A stretch of 38,997 nt of DNA, taken from the NCBI GenBank assembly GCA_947573555.1, contig CANPFO010000010.1, positions 1 to 38,997 of the forward strand. Direction: 5' to 3'. Below, one piece after another: positions 30,017 through 38,997 of the stretch. The position numbers were made by a program, and so were the translations under genes. The notes under the pieces were generated by a model. That model was not told the DNA's origin and did not search any database. It worked only from the letters and a program-made list of their open reading frames with translations. Numbering within the stretch: the first letter of the stretch is position 1; every line of letters starts with the position of its first letter. Origin of the DNA: an uncultured Clostridium sp. GTDB lineage: Bacteria; Bacillota; Clostridia; TANB77; CAG-508.

Positions 30017-31255
30017 TTATACAAAACTATATTCTTGATGGTATGTTGAAAATTCTAATAACCTTAGGCCTTTTTGCACATATTCATTTTTCATAAAGTA
30101 ATTCCATATAGTATTATTCAAATAGTTTTCAAGCATTATTAGCTCAATTCCTTTATCGATTCCTATATATTCTTTAGCAAACCAAGGTTTAGAGCCCTCT
30201 AAATTATATCCATCCTTAAAACCATACTTTCCCCATAACTTAGGAAAGTTATTATAATAATTTTCCATTGCTTTTATACTTTCTTTTGGAGTAAATACTA
30301 TTGAACCTATAGCTCCACAAGGGGTTACTGTTCCATCATTTTCTACTGATAAATCTACACCACATGGTTTAGCACCAAAGCTAAAATATCCATTTGGAGA
30401 TAAGCAAGCTGTTAAGCCCCAAGAGTTTTCATTATATGTTTTAAACTTATGTTTATTATCAATGCAGTACTGTCTATTAGCTTTTGTAGCCTTAATTGAG
30501 TTTTCAAACCAGTCAATATTATCTTTATCTTTTAAACCCTTAAAGTTAATCCACGCGTGTGAAAATTGATATGTAAATAAAGTTCCACAATATGTATATA
30601 TCAAATTTTTTATATTTTTATAATTTTCTCTTTTTCTTTTAAAATCATAATACATGCTTTTATCTATTGAAAACGTTGGAGAGCTTACTCCTAAAACATA
30701 TAACATTAATTGTTCTGCATACATATCCCAATGTCCCCAAAATCCATTTTCTGGTTCATAGCCCATATAAAAATAATTTGTATCTTTATTTCTATACCAT
30801 TCCCAATTTACTTTTTTATAAAGATATTCTGCCTTTTTCTTTATATCACCTTTAAAATATTCACCGACTGTAATAGCACCACATAGAAATATTGCAGTAT
30901 CAATTATAGATATTTCACAATTCCACTCTCTTTTACCACTTTCAATATTTACGAAATGATAATAAAATCCATTTATTTCTTCTACATTATTTATAAATGT
31001 ATCTAATGTTCGACTTGCTCTATAATATGCCTTTTTATAACTAATCCATTTATGCTCTACACCTATAATTAGTGCTGCTAATCCATAACCAACAGATGCT
31101 ATACTAGCTACATTATTTGCAATTAAAGTTTTATCTTTTATAAGTCCATATCCTTTGCTATTTTTTCTAGTATTTGATTCTTTAATAAAAAAATCATAGC
31201 TTCTTTTCATTTCTTTTAATATAAGACTTTTGCCATAATATTTAAATATTCTCAT
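30017..31255 (-). CDS. glycoamylase-like (PF10091 / GH144-type) protein
   Basis: SVGYGLAALIIGVEHKWIS, YHFVN, EISIIDTAIFLCGA, NENSWGLTACLSPNGY, GTVTPCGAIGSIVFTPKESI. Confidence 0.75.
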   Translation of the reverse strand: MRIFKYYGKSLILKEMKRSYDFFIKESNTRKNSKGYGLIKDKTLIANNVASIASVGYGLAALIIGVEHKWISYKKAYYRASRTLDTFINNVEEINGFYYHFVNIESGKREWNCEISIIDTAIFLCGAITVGEYFKGDIKKKAEYLYKKVNWEWYRNKDTNYFYMGYEPENGFWGHWDMYAEQLMLYVLGVSSPTFSIDKSMYYDFKRKRENYKNIKNLIYTYCGTLFTYQFSHAWINFKGLKDKDNIDWFENSIKATKANRQYCIDNKHKFKTYNENSWGLTACLSPNGYFSFGAKPCGVDLSVENDGTVTPCGAIGSIVFTPKESIKAMENYYNNFPKLWGKYGFKDGYNLEGSKPWFAKEYIGIDKGIELIMLENYLNNTIWNYFMKNEYVQKGLRLLEFSTYHQEYSFV

Positions 31256-31459
31256 ATACACACCTCTATATAATCATTATATAAGATTTGTAATATAATT
31301 AGCAATGGCTATTTATGGAAACTTTTATTTTGACTGCTTATTATGATTTATATAAATAGATGTGAAATGCTACTTCTATTTTTGCATCAAAAATAAATCT
31401 ATTTAAGTAAAGTGTATAATCAATAGAAAATAATTCTATAATTTTCTTATTATTTGTAT

Positions 31460-31813
31460 TTAAGAGTTACTTAACATTTTTATTGCCTCATCTTCATTTT
31501 CTACAAAAAATATATCTTTACCATTATTACTTTCATATATGAAATCTTTTAATGGTTTACTTGTATATTTTGAGTAATTTCCGTATATAGCAAATTTATT
31601 TTGATAATTTACAAACTTTTGTAAAACTTCCCCTGCTAATCCAGTACTTAATATAAAGAAATCTTCTGATATTGCCTCTTTGTTTAATGCTATTTTATTG
31701 CAGTTTGTTTGATATCTTATAGTCATAATAAAATCTATTGCTGATTGAACATCTTTTATTATGATTTCATTACTTTTTACTATTGCTATATCATTTATAA
31801 TTTTTGTTTCCAT
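31460..31813 (-). CDS. DUF4180 family protein
   Basis: SAIDFIMTI-like region, ISEDFFILSTGLAGEVLQKFVNYQNKFAIYGNYSKYTSKPLKDFIYESNNGKDIFFVENEDEAI. Confidence 0.88.
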   Translation of the reverse strand: METKIINDIAIVKSNEIIIKDVQSAIDFIMTIRYQTNCNKIALNKEAISEDFFILSTGLAGEVLQKFVNYQNKFAIYGNYSKYTSKPLKDFIYESNNGKDIFFVENEDEAIKMLSNS

Positions 31814-32090
31814 TTCTATCTCTCCTCAAAATTAAATATCTAATCATTGTCAAACTTGATTTAAAATTATTTTATAATTTAAGAAAGGATGCCCACATTT
31901 TTGCAGACATCCTATCATACCAAAGAAAAGTTTCTTTGGTACAACTGCATTAGTATTCCAAAAATTTCTCGAGTTCTTCATCAAGAAACCTTGCTTCGCC
32001 TAAAACATATTCAATTTTAGGCGCTCCGTCAATTATCCGTACTATTATATACTAATTCTGTAATATTTTCAAGACTTCTAGGATTTAAAT

Positions 32091-32165
32091 TTTGGTATTT
32101 TCTTACAATGAGCTTCTTAGAATTCTGTTAATAGTACTTAAAATTAATAAAGATTGCTTGATTAT
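32091..32165. mobile_element. MITE family B, solo terminal repeat remnant
   Basis: tttggtattttcttacaatgagcttcttagaattctgttaatagtacttaaaattaataaagattgcttgatt matches the left end of the 15108/23235 elements. Confidence 0.8.
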
Positions 32166-32198
32166 GGAACAAACAGTTAGAATTTATTAATATTATTT

Positions 32199-32702
32199 TC
32201 AATTTCGTGTTAATAAAATTCCAACCACTGAGCCAATAAGGATAATCGGTGATATCCTAATAAATAACCATTCGAATATATGAAGATTAACTCCTATAAC
32301 AGCTCTTTCAGAATCACTATAATTCCAACCTAAGTAAGAACTATTTAATAATATTAAAACTATATAAGTTACTATTATGATTATGCACAATGAAACTAAA
32401 AACCAATGGATTATTTTTCGCCTCAAATTCTTTCTTTGAGATAGTTGCAAGTTTATTATTTCCAATTTCTCAGAGATTACTTTTAAATCATCAACTTTAG
32501 AATCAGAAATAGTTTCTCCAAGTAAGGTACTTACAGGAGTTTCAAGTATATCTGATATAGAGATTAGCATTTCAGAATCAGGAACAGACAGTCCTTGTTC
32601 CCATTTAGAAATTGTTTGTCTTACCACATTCAACTTGATACCAAGTTCTTCTTGAGTAAGTCCTTTTGATTTTCTAATTGCTTTAATGTTTTCTTTTAAC
32701 AT
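32199..32702 (-). CDS. XRE-family HTH regulator with C-terminal TM segments
   Basis: MLKENIKAIRKSKGLTQEELGIKLNVVRQTISKWEQGLSVPDSEMLISISDIL plus two hydrophobic segments. Confidence 0.92.
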   Translation of the reverse strand: MLKENIKAIRKSKGLTQEELGIKLNVVRQTISKWEQGLSVPDSEMLISISDILETPVSTLLGETISDSKVDDLKVISEKLEIINLQLSQRKNLRRKIIHWFLVSLCIIIIVTYIVLILLNSSYLGWNYSDSERAVIGVNLHIFEWLFIRISPIILIGSVVGILLTRN

Positions 32703-32914
32703 TTTTATACCCTCCTTTCTTTAATTAAAACTATTGTATAATGAATAAGTCGTTGCTACAAGCAATGCATATTAACATTCAAAATTTATAGTCATAAAAT
32801 GCTGTTGGGTATATTAACTAAAGCGATATAACTTAATATCTTGTATTTTAATTATATCATAAAAGCCAAGCAATTTTCAATTAAATTACTTGACCTACTA
32901 TTGTAATTTTGCAG

Positions 32915-33562
32915 TTACTTTATATTGTTTTCATTATCTTTCCAAAAATTATAAATTACATTAGCAAGACTTTTTGGATTATCAATATTTACTTCGTGTC
33001 CTGCATTTTCTATAATATTAAACTTACTATTTTGTATAACCTCATTTAGATGTTTGGCACTTTTCATATTTATATTATTTTTTTCCTTTTCTCCACATAT
33101 AATTAGTGTATTGCTTTTGATATTTGGTGCTTTATCTGGGATAGATAAATTTTTCATTGAATCTAGTAAGCTAATTATATCTTTTTTAGGACACCCCATT
33201 TTTTCAAATATTCTTTTAGGCATAAACTTGTAAATAATATTTTGTATAGTAAATATAGTCTTTGGTATTTCATATGGTGTACCTATAAGTATTAGTGAAT
33301 TTATATTTTCTGGAAATTCTGTTATATAATCAATAGCTAATACACCACCTAGTGAAAGTCCTACTAGATTTATTTTTTCGTTAAAACTATTACAATAATC
33401 AGAAAACGTTTTATATATATTCTCATAATTCACTTGATAATTTTTTACAATAGAAAACAAATTAGGTGTTTCTACATTTATTCCATTATTATTTAATTGA
33501 TTTTTAACTTCATTCCAACTTGTTTCGTCTTGTCCTAGCCCATGAACTAAAATATTTTTCAT
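32915..33562 (-). CDS. alpha/beta hydrolase
   Basis: ILVHGLGQDETSWNEV, INLVGLSLGGVLAIDY, LIICGEKEKNN, NAGHEVNIDNP. Confidence 0.9.
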   Translation of the reverse strand: MKNILVHGLGQDETSWNEVKNQLNNNGINVETPNLFSIVKNYQVNYENIYKTFSDYCNSFNEKINLVGLSLGGVLAIDYITEFPENINSLILIGTPYEIPKTIFTIQNIIYKFMPKRIFEKMGCPKKDIISLLDSMKNLSIPDKAPNIKSNTLIICGEKEKNNINMKSAKHLNEVIQNSKFNIIENAGHEVNIDNPKSLANVIYNFWKDNENNIK

Positions 33563-33600
33563 CTCTTAAATCTCCTTTACTTATGGTGATTTGTTGCTAT

Positions 33601-33908
33601 CTATTTTTTTATATAATCTAGTATTATGATTACTAATGGCTTGAATATTAAATATATTATATATCTGATAATTCCACCAGTTACATTTGTTATTATATCT
33701 GTTATATCAGATAATCTTGTACTAGTAATAATAGATTGGAGTATTTCTATACTTAAACTTAATAGAAAAGTGTAAAAATAATCTTTGTTAATTTTACATT
33801 ATTTTTCTTTATGAAAGGTAATAAAAATCCAAAAGGAATTGTAATTATAATATTTAATATTATCTGTCTTATAAAGTCGCCTCTACCCATTGATACATCA
33901 TCTTTCAT
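33601..33908 (-). pseudogene. VanZ-like protein remnant with a -1-type frame disruption
   Basis: MKDDVSMGRGDFIRQIILNIIITIPFGFLLPFIKKNNVKLTKIIFTLF(Y*) then LSLSIEILQSIITSTRLSDITDIITNVTGGIIRYIIYLIFKPL in another frame. Confidence 0.75.
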
Positions 33909-34219
33909 AGCTACTCCCAACAAATTATTATTTAAGCAAAATTATATCAAAAAGTACTCTAAAAGTATAGAAAATTAATAAAATTTTATTTTTAAGTAAA
34001 AAGATTATTATTAATAAAGGTTGGATTAATTTTTGAAAACTCACATATAAAATTTAGTCACTGTTTTAGACATTCCTTGAATTGTAATTTTTGATTAATT
34101 ATCTTTATTTTAAATAATAGCTCTTCTTTTTGGATGGTAATTTTGCAACAAAAAATCATCCATTTTACTGAATGATTTTTGTATCAAGTCTATTCAATTA
34201 GTTCTAACAGAATCGCTAT

Positions 34220-34266
34220 TGGTGTGCCCGGAGGGATTCGAACCCCCGATCTGCAAGTTCGTAGTT
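34220..34266 (-). pseudogene. 3' half of tRNA-Arg(ACG), probable att site
   Basis: Minus strand CTACGAACTTGCAGATCGGGGGTTCGAATCCCTCCGGGCACACCA: anticodon loop, T arm and acceptor 3' strand present; the 5' half (D arm, acceptor 5' strand) is absent. Confidence 0.75.
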
Positions 34267-34496
34267 GAATCTTATATAATATTTACTAAAATTTTATGAT
34301 AGTTTATACATAAGACTTTAGACTATCAAACTATTGGAAATACTAAAATACAGATTATAAATAAAAATTTAAAATAGTTTAATATGATTTAAAAAATGCA
34401 AAGAAGATTTATTATAAACCTAAAATTATGGGGCAAAATTATGGGGCAAATTTTAATGTGTGGGGAAAATTGTGGGGTAACTTTCTAATATCCAAA

Positions 34497-34545
34497 AGCA
34501 AGTAATATTTAGTATATAGCTAAGTGTTACTTGCTTATATTTTTA
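34497..34545 (+). terminator. terminator hairpin after a short reading frame tail
   Basis: agcaagtaatatttagtatatagctaagtgttacttgcttatattttt. Confidence 0.6.
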
Positions 34546-34808
34546 TTACTGAAATTAATACATATATAAAAATCATTAAATAAACCCTTGTTATTTTTTT
34601 AAACTTATGATGTATTGACAAATTTAAAATTAGCTCTTAAGCTATTAGTCAGCTAGAGCTACAAGTGATACAGGAATCTTACACATTATTATCTACATAT
34701 ATAATTAGAAACGATACTATGTAAAATTTCAAAGTTCAATTTGATAGCAACAAGTTAGCCTAGTAATATATATAAATTGGTTTAAAAGTATTTTAAGGGG
34801 GTGAAAAA

Positions 34809-35222
34809 ATGGACTTTAAACAAATGATATATTATGATTTAGAATTAGTAGGAAAAGATGAATGGCTCTTATATATAGATAAAACAGATTTAGGACATAA
34901 AATATATATGATAATAAATAGTTCACGAGATTTTTCATTTTTCTTATGGAATAAAAAGTCAGGTATCAGAATGGATAAAGGAGATTATGTATTACATTCA
35001 ATGGGAGAATACAACTTAAAGGCAGAAGATATAAAAGATGTAACAGATTTTTTAAGTAGTAAAAGTAGATATGGAATTACTAACTTTAAATATATGTTAA
35101 TAGTATGGAACTATTTTAATAAGAATAAAGTTGATGAAAACTTAAAGATACCTAGCTATGAGGAACTGCCAGAATATAGTCCTATATACAAAGATTTTTG
35201 GAAAAAGATTTGTTATAAGTAA
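34809..35222 (+). CDS. hypothetical protein (accessory island)
   Basis: ORF with aagggggtg SD. Confidence 0.65.
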   Translation: MDFKQMIYYDLELVGKDEWLLYIDKTDLGHKIYMIINSSRDFSFFLWNKKSGIRMDKGDYVLHSMGEYNLKAEDIKDVTDFLSSKSRYGITNFKYMLIVWNYFNKNKVDENLKIPSYEELPEYSPIYKDFWKKICYK

Positions 35223-35237
35223 AAGAAGGTGGATAAA

Positions 35238-35726
35238 ATGGAACTTTTAATTGAAGTAGTTAAAAAAGTAGCTGATAAGTACATGGATAGAGTAAATCTA
35301 ATAATTTCAGGTAATACATTAACATTAGAATATATGTATTACAGAAATGGAATCAAAGATTTATACAAAACATTAGAGATAGAAGAATTTGAAGGAAAGC
35401 TAAAAGTTTTAGTTTTTCCAGACCATTTAGAAGGAATTGTTGATGTATGTGAATTAGATGAAATTATTTTGACACTTGATAAACAAAGTAATACTATAAA
35501 ACACACACAAGGAGAAATACAGAATATAAAAAAAACATATACTAAAGGAACGAAAGTACAATTAATCAAAATGTATGATTTAACTAATTCTGTATTAAGT
35601 GGAACAATGGGAATAATTGATTTTGTAGATGATGTAGGAACTATTCATGTAAATTGGGAAACAGGAAGTACATTAGGTTTAGTAATTGGAGTAGATGAAT
35701 TTAAAGTGTTTGGAGATGGTAAATAA
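35238..35726 (+). CDS. DUF4314 domain protein
   Basis: KGTKVQLIKMYDLTNSVLSGTMGIIDFVDDVGTIHVNWETGSTLGLVIGVDEFKV. Confidence 0.8.
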   Translation: MELLIEVVKKVADKYMDRVNLIISGNTLTLEYMYYRNGIKDLYKTLEIEEFEGKLKVLVFPDHLEGIVDVCELDEIILTLDKQSNTIKHTQGEIQNIKKTYTKGTKVQLIKMYDLTNSVLSGTMGIIDFVDDVGTIHVNWETGSTLGLVIGVDEFKVFGDGK

Positions 35727-35947
35727 TGATTTTAAGGTATGATACCAAAAATAATATTGGGTCAGCTAAAAAAGTAGTAGGAAAAACAGATTATTATGTA
35801 GGAGTATCTAAAATATGTGCAAGATGTGGTAAGGCAATATCAGGTTATCCTGCATTATCAAGAAAAGATAATAAAACAGAAATATGTTCAAATTGTGGTA
35901 CATTAGAAGCATTGGAAGAATTAATGAAATATAAGGAGCAGAAATAA
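35726..35947 (+). CDS. small zinc-ribbon protein (CxxC...CxxC)
   Basis: ICARCGKAISGYPALSRKDNKTEICSNCGTLEALEEL; start overlaps the upstream stop. Confidence 0.7.
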   Translation: MILRYDTKNNIGSAKKVVGKTDYYVGVSKICARCGKAISGYPALSRKDNKTEICSNCGTLEALEELMKYKEQK

Positions 35948-35951
35948 AAAG

Positions 35952-36428
35952 ATGGATATATATAGTTTAATCAATTCAAAAGCAATTCAAGAACATTGCA
36001 GAAAGATAAAACATAAATTCAATACACAAGAATTAACAGTGTTGATTCATAGAAATAAAAGAATGAGTATAGATGAGAAAATAACTGCATATCAAGAATT
36101 AATAACAGATTATCCTGATATGGAAGTAATTGAAAGAATGAATTGTAAACATTATGATAGTGTAAAAGATATGATAAAAGAAGAAATACAAAGAGTTAGA
36201 AACCTAAAACAGGAAATGCAAACGGAATCTGAAAATATGATTTATACTTATGAAACTTTTTATAGAGATTGTCAAAAATTTAAAGAAAGTAATAATTTAT
36301 ATAAAACTTATGATGAAGTAAATATGGCAATATATCAGGAACTAAAGGAAGATACAGAAAATGAAATACTAATGTTAAAACTAATAAAAAGGTCATTTAT
36401 AAAAGGTAAAAAGAGAATTGTAGAGTAA
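35952..36428 (+). CDS. hypothetical protein
   Basis: ORF in co-directional accessory operon. Confidence 0.6.
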   Translation: MDIYSLINSKAIQEHCRKIKHKFNTQELTVLIHRNKRMSIDEKITAYQELITDYPDMEVIERMNCKHYDSVKDMIKEEIQRVRNLKQEMQTESENMIYTYETFYRDCQKFKESNNLYKTYDEVNMAIYQELKEDTENEILMLKLIKRSFIKGKKRIVE

Positions 36429-36479
36429 TATGTTGTTACAAATGATAAAAATATAAAGTTAATACATATATATAATACA

Positions 36480-36977
36480 ATGGTGTTTACTGATTTAGAT
36501 GGTATTTTTTTAAATATTCCAACCCCATTTAAAAAAGGAGATTTATTAGTATCTTATAGCAATGTTCCTTTTGCTTGTGGAAGTTTTATAAATTATAGTA
36601 AAAATGTTTTTGTTTTAGACTGGTTATGTAATTGGAGAGATGATTTACAAAAAACTTTAGATAAAGGTTATTGTGATAGTTCAGATATGAACGGCACAGG
36701 ATATATGTTTTCTGAAAATAATAAATTGGAGTGCGACCATCAATTTAACTATGACAGTTGGGAATATTACACAGAGGAACTAAAAGGCACAGGCAGAATA
36801 TTAAAAGCTATAAGTAGTTTTATAAAAGGAGAAATTGGCATTGATTTGTTATTAGAAACTTATAAATATATATTAGCAGATAAAGAAGTTAATGGTGCAT
36901 TTTGGTATGGATATACAGATGAAGGTTTAAAACTAGCAGGACTAAATGATGAAGATATAAAAAGAGTAAAAGGATAA
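36480..36977 (+). CDS. hypothetical protein
   Basis: ORF in co-directional accessory operon. Confidence 0.6.
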   Translation: MVFTDLDGIFLNIPTPFKKGDLLVSYSNVPFACGSFINYSKNVFVLDWLCNWRDDLQKTLDKGYCDSSDMNGTGYMFSENNKLECDHQFNYDSWEYYTEELKGTGRILKAISSFIKGEIGIDLLLETYKYILADKEVNGAFWYGYTDEGLKLAGLNDEDIKRVKG

Positions 36978-37007
36978 TATAAAACACAAAAAACACAGAA
37001 TTTTAAA

Positions 37008-37042
37008 TAGTAACTTATAAAAATGCAAGTTACTATTTTTTA
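37008..37042 (+). terminator. Rho-independent terminator
   Basis: tagtaacttataaaaatgcaagttactatttttta. Confidence 0.8.
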
Positions 37043-37103
37043 TTTTCTGTAAGTAAAATATTAATGATGATACAAAATAGTATAACAGGAGATGAAGGAT
37101 AGA

Positions 37104-37343
37104 ATGCGAGTTTACGAGGTTAAAGAACATATCCAAAACACGAATGTAAATAGAGATATTTTTGATATGAGTAGAATGTTGCAGAAATTAACATTTTATA
37201 CAGAATTCGTGCAGGAGCTTAATCATGATGACAGCGATTATATTTCTATTCTTTCATCTAAAGCTAAAAAGTTAATTTGTATCATATACAATATATTTGA
37301 TGTCTATATGAAGGAGATGTTAGAAGATGGAGAAATTCAATAA
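37104..37343 (+). CDS. small hypothetical protein
   Basis: ORF; overlaps the next gene by 17 nt. Confidence 0.5.
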   Translation: MRVYEVKEHIQNTNVNRDIFDMSRMLQKLTFYTEFVQELNHDDSDYISILSSKAKKLICIIYNIFDVYMKEMLEDGEIQ

Positions 37344-37548
37344 TCAAATTGATGAAACTATATTTTTAGAAATAGAAGAATTAGAGAGCCAATTTTTAGA
37401 TATAGAAGGTTTGGCAAGTGAAATTGAAGGAAGTCTAAAAGATGGTGTTCATGATAATAAAACTTTTATATTTCTATATATTTTAAGTGAAAATATTAAG
37501 AAATCACTAAAAGAAATATTAGAAATGGTTTCTAACGAAGAAGAATAA
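37327..37548 (+). CDS. small hypothetical protein
   Basis: ORF with aaggagatg SD upstream. Confidence 0.5.
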   Translation: MEKFNNQIDETIFLEIEELESQFLDIEGLASEIEGSLKDGVHDNKTFIFLYILSENIKKSLKEILEMVSNEEE

Positions 37549-37699
37549 ATTACTTGACATATTTTAAAACTTATCCACTTTTTTTTAAAAAAGCTATTTA
37601 CTGACAGAAAATTTTGCGTTAAGCTACTTCATCAGCTGGGAGAGTAAGAAAAACAGGATTTTATCAACATAAATCCAGTTGAGATGAGGTGAGTAAAAA

Positions 37700-38350
37700 A
37701 TGGAAAATGTATCACTAGAAGAACTAATATCATACAGTAAACAAAAAGAAAGTCCAGTAATCACTCTATTGGATAGTATAACAGATGATGAATTTAAGGA
37801 AATAGGAGAATTAATTTGTAGATTAAAACTCCTATTTCTTTGCGTTGCAGAAAACAGGATAGCATTTATAAACAATAAAGATGTAGCTTTAAAAATTGCT
37901 AAAGACTTTCACAAGAAGTCGCAGGTTATGTATTATGATTTTGCACAAAGACCAAGTGGCTCATTAATAACTTATGCACTAACTGGATATACAAAAAGTT
38001 GGATAACTTTAAGAGATAATGGTTACATAGTAAAAGCCTATGATGAAGAAGGACAAGAAATGCAACAGCCATGGTTAAACACAGATATTGAAGAAGTAAC
38101 ACCATCTAATTTGAATAAATTAGGTTTAAAGAATTTTGAAATATCCCTAGGAATTAGAGGAATAAACAGTAGTGGAAATAGTAACAAAGCGATTTTAGAG
38201 TTATCAAGACATCATTTTATAAATGATGGAATATACAATGCAGAAAGAAATTGTTATTATCCACGAGATAGGACAACAGCAAGAGGAACAGCAGAATATA
38301 ACAAATTAGAAAAGTTATTCAAAAAATGGGGATTTCAAAAATTTCATTAA
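37700..38350 (+). CDS. hypothetical protein (accessory island)
   Basis: ORF with gatgaggtgag SD-like sequence. Confidence 0.6.
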   Translation: MENVSLEELISYSKQKESPVITLLDSITDDEFKEIGELICRLKLLFLCVAENRIAFINNKDVALKIAKDFHKKSQVMYYDFAQRPSGSLITYALTGYTKSWITLRDNGYIVKAYDEEGQEMQQPWLNTDIEEVTPSNLNKLGLKNFEISLGIRGINSSGNSNKAILELSRHHFINDGIYNAERNCYYPRDRTTARGTAEYNKLEKLFKKWGFQKFH

Positions 38351-38376
38351 TTAAAAATTAAGAGAGGTAGAAAAAG

Positions 38377-38895
38377 ATGAGTAGACACGAATTACTAAAA
38401 GATATTTTTTATACAGTTTCTCATAATTTATATTGTTATTCAGAAGATACACGAATGACTAAACCTAAAAAAGAATATGAGGAATCTTGGTACAAAGAGA
38501 AGGAAAAATTAGAACTTATAGAAGAATTATTGGAAGAAGAAAATAACAGTTCTTTTAAAGTATATACTTCAATGTGCAATTTATATCAAGAAAGAGATAT
38601 AAATTTTAATGTAGATTTAGCAAATTTAGATGATAGAGAAAATGGAGTTAGCTGTCATGTAACAGTTTATGAAAAAGATGATAAAAATAAACTTATATAT
38701 GAATTAATTTTAAATATTCATAAAAAAGATGAATTTGATGATGAGTTTGAGAATGTTTATTCTACAATTTTGCCAAAGGAAACATTTAAGAATAGAGAAA
38801 CATTAAAAAAGAAAATGGAAGAAGAACTAAACAAATTTAAGAGCTTTATTGAAGCTGATAAGAAAGGAAAGAGATTTTATAATAATTTTTATTAG
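38377..38895 (+). CDS. hypothetical protein (accessory island)
   Basis: ORF with agagagg SD. Confidence 0.6.
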   Translation: MSRHELLKDIFYTVSHNLYCYSEDTRMTKPKKEYEESWYKEKEKLELIEELLEEENNSSFKVYTSMCNLYQERDINFNVDLANLDDRENGVSCHVTVYEKDDKNKLIYELILNIHKKDEFDDEFENVYSTILPKETFKNRETLKKKMEEELNKFKSFIEADKKGKRFYNNFY

Positions 38896-38997
38896 TACAT
38901 TGAAGTAATATAGGACATTTTAACGAGGTTTTAGGACATTCAAATTAATAAATCATAAGCAACAAATTATACCAGTTAAAATTAAAGTTGTTTAAAA

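Noticed and set aside
1-38997. CRISPR array or rRNA operon
   Set aside because: No regularly spaced direct repeats with unique spacers and no rRNA signatures seen.

Overview
AT-rich Firmicutes/Clostridia-like chromosomal window. From left to right it contains: part of a conjugation-type type IV secretion (T4SS) locus split around gyrA (VirB4 and a CpaE/ParA-like ATPase on +; VirD4, VirB2-like, VirB6-like and PrgI-like on -); the primosome genes dnaD-like and dnaI-like; a tRNA cluster Lys-Glu-Thr and a lone tRNA-Lys(CTT); housekeeping genes (fabG-like SDR, VanW, CorA, CapA, ABC-F, DUF975, Tex, HD-GYP, HtrA-like protease, M23, ferredoxin, glycoamylase-like); several palindromic MITE/REP-like repeat families; and, from about 34.2 kb, an accessory island next to a truncated tRNA-Arg(ACG) 3' half. 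Main observation: four protein-coding genes (virB4, dnaI, fabG-like, htrA-like) each contain one in-frame CGG triplet, and in all four the expected protein is restored by skipping the C of that CGG, so that GGN (Gly) is read in the +1 frame. By manual scan I found no other in-frame CGG in any credible gene of the window. One affected gene is the DnaI helicase loader, with the shift inside its Walker A motif. This suggests CGG is not decoded as a normal sense codon in this organism but as a +1 frameshift (or CGGN quadruplet/Gly) signal. All calls are by eye from the sequence; no searches were run.
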